Shown: piece after piece, positions 63,302-64,000 of the stretch
Layout: every line of letters begins with the position of its first letter
How positions within the stretch are numbered: position 1 is the stretch's first letter
Assembly: GCA_942493135.1 (NCBI GenBank)
Contig: OW818684.1
Location: forward strand, 6,448,001 to 6,512,000
Length of the DNA: 64,000 nt
Source of the DNA: Planctellipticum sp942493135
GTDB taxonomy: Bacteria; Planctomycetota; Planctomycetia; Planctomycetales; Planctomycetaceae
Reading direction: 5' to 3'
Translations under genes and position numbers: made by a program
Notes under the pieces: generated by a model
The model's input: only the letters and a program-made list of their open reading frames with translations
Database searches by the model: none
What the model was told of the DNA's origin: nothing

Positions 63302-64000
63302 CCGGGCGACGCGGGATTCTGTCGGTCGTCGGCGTCATGGCAACAGTTCTCCTGCTGATGACCGGCGCCACATTCGCGGCCGAGACCGGATCTGGCAGCG
63401 CTGCCGACTCCGGCTTCTGGCGGGCGCTGACCCTGCGCGACTATAACACGCGCGTCGTGCTCGCCGGAACATGCCTGCTGGGGCTGGCGGGTGGCGTGGT
63501 CGGGACGTTCATGCTGCTCCGCAAACGTTCGCTCGAAGCCGACGTCGCCAGTCACGCCGCGTTTCCAGGCATCGGCCTGGCCTTTCTGCTGACCGAGGCG
63601 TTCCGCCCCGGACTGGGGAAATCGCTGCCGATCCTGCTCGCCGGGGCCTTTGCGACCGCCCTGCTCGGAATCGGCTGCACGCACCTGCTGACCCGTATTC
63701 GCCGCATCCGCGAAGACGCCGCTCTGGGAATGGTGCTGGGAGTCTTCTTCGGCGCCGGGGTGGTCCTGCTGACGATCATTCAGGGGCTGCCATCGGGCCA
63801 TCAGGCGGGACTGTCCGACTTCGTGTTCGGCAAGGCGGCGGCGCTGGTGGCTTCCGACATGCAGGTCCTCGCCGGGTGCGCCGTCGTGGTCGTCGTGCTG
63901 TGCGGCGTCTCCTTCAAGGCCCTCACACTCCTCTGCTTTGATCGCGAGTTCGCCGAGGTTCAAGGCTGGCCCGTGCGCGGACTCGACTGGCTGCTGACGC
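63298..64000 (+). CDS. Metal ABC transporter permease (3' end outside window)
   Basis: Partial: 234 codons are visible and the frame is still open at the window end. The ABC-3 permease features are GTFMLLRKRSLEADVASHAAFPGIGLAFL, ALGMVLGVFFGAGVVLLTIIQ and ALTLLCFDREFAEVQGWPV. The N-terminus is unusual: a signal-peptide-like segment (ILSVVGVMATVLLLMTGATFAAE) and a polar linker of about 20 residues precede the first family helix. The ATG overlaps the ATPase stop as ATGA, which supports this start and translational coupling. Confidence 0.92.
   Translation, partial: MTGRRGILSVVGVMATVLLLMTGATFAAETGSGSAADSGFWRALTLRDYNTRVVLAGTCLLGLAGGVVGTFMLLRKRSLEADVASHAAFPGIGLAFLLTEAFRPGLGKSLPILLAGAFATALLGIGCTHLLTRIRRIREDAALGMVLGVFFGAGVVLLTIIQGLPSGHQAGLSDFVFGKAAALVASDMQVLAGCAVVVVVLCGVSFKALTLLCFDREFAEVQGWPVRGLDWLLT

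Overview
This 64 kb window is GC-rich chromosomal DNA that looks like a member of the Planctomycetota. The evidence is its gene content: a DUF1559 pseudopilin-like protein, a DUF1501 protein beside a DUF1549/DUF1553 (PSCyt/PSD1) cytochrome-type protein, a DUF1598 protein, a DUF1080 protein, an iduronate-2-sulfatase-type sulfatase, squalene-hopene cyclase, a Ser/Thr kinase with an FHA domain, and many solitary secreted proteins of unknown role. Most genes stand alone or in pairs and strands alternate often. No rRNA, tRNA, CRISPR array or prophage was seen. Gene families were assigned by reading the sequence, not by database search.

Layout. 1-7.8 kb: the end of a DUF4153/4173-like membrane protein, a cytoplasmic GH13 amylase of the archaeal type, a sodium:solute symporter, a CPA2 cation/proton antiporter, and two tandem FKBP prolyl isomerases, the secreted one broken by an in-frame TAG. 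8-13.2 kb: two tandem paralogous membrane proteins of unknown function converge on a YtrA-like operon (GntR repressor, ABC ATPase, ABC permease) that has a readable promoter and operator. 13.3-18.6 kb: sulfatase, DUF1598 protein, a gene-free kilobase, DUF1559 protein. 18.7-25.6 kb: aminotransferase, SufS and SufU, an FHA-containing kinase, and PepA. 25.6-37.4 kb: phosphofructokinase, squalene-hopene cyclase, a DUF4034-like/WD40 protein, small secreted and membrane proteins, LeuB, a gamma-glutamylcyclotransferase-like protein and an alpha/alpha-toroid protein. 38-39.3 kb: an insertion sequence with a decayed transposase. 39.7-48.5 kb: GNAT, a DUF255-DsbD fusion, pyruvate kinase, a PQQ-type propeller, an NAD(P)-binding protein, DUF1990 and DUF1080. 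48.5-59.6 kb: two stand-alone receivers, a TolC-like protein, an esterase, and a GntR(FCD)/PSD1/DUF1501 operon. 60-64 kb: a DUF218 membrane protein and a Zn/Mn-type ABC importer whose permease runs off the window.

The least expected signal is between the genes. Short, sequence-unrelated intergenic repeats (at about 13.3, 20.05, 27.2, 34.6, 38/39.3, 44.57 and 55.2 kb) share a 7-bp period: each is a run of four or five degenerate or perfect heptamers. This resembles the heptanucleotide STRR repeats known from cyanobacteria. The insertion sequence landed inside one unit of such a repeat and duplicated 5 bp, so the empty site can be rebuilt exactly. Another repeat supplies the last residues and stop codon of SufS, whose gene also has a much lower GC content than its neighbours, as if replaced by a foreign allele.

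Signs of decay are a nonsense codon in the second FKBP gene, a frameshift removing the conserved end of the PSD1 protein, and two frameshifts in the transposase. No complete novel multi-gene defence or biosynthetic system was recognised.
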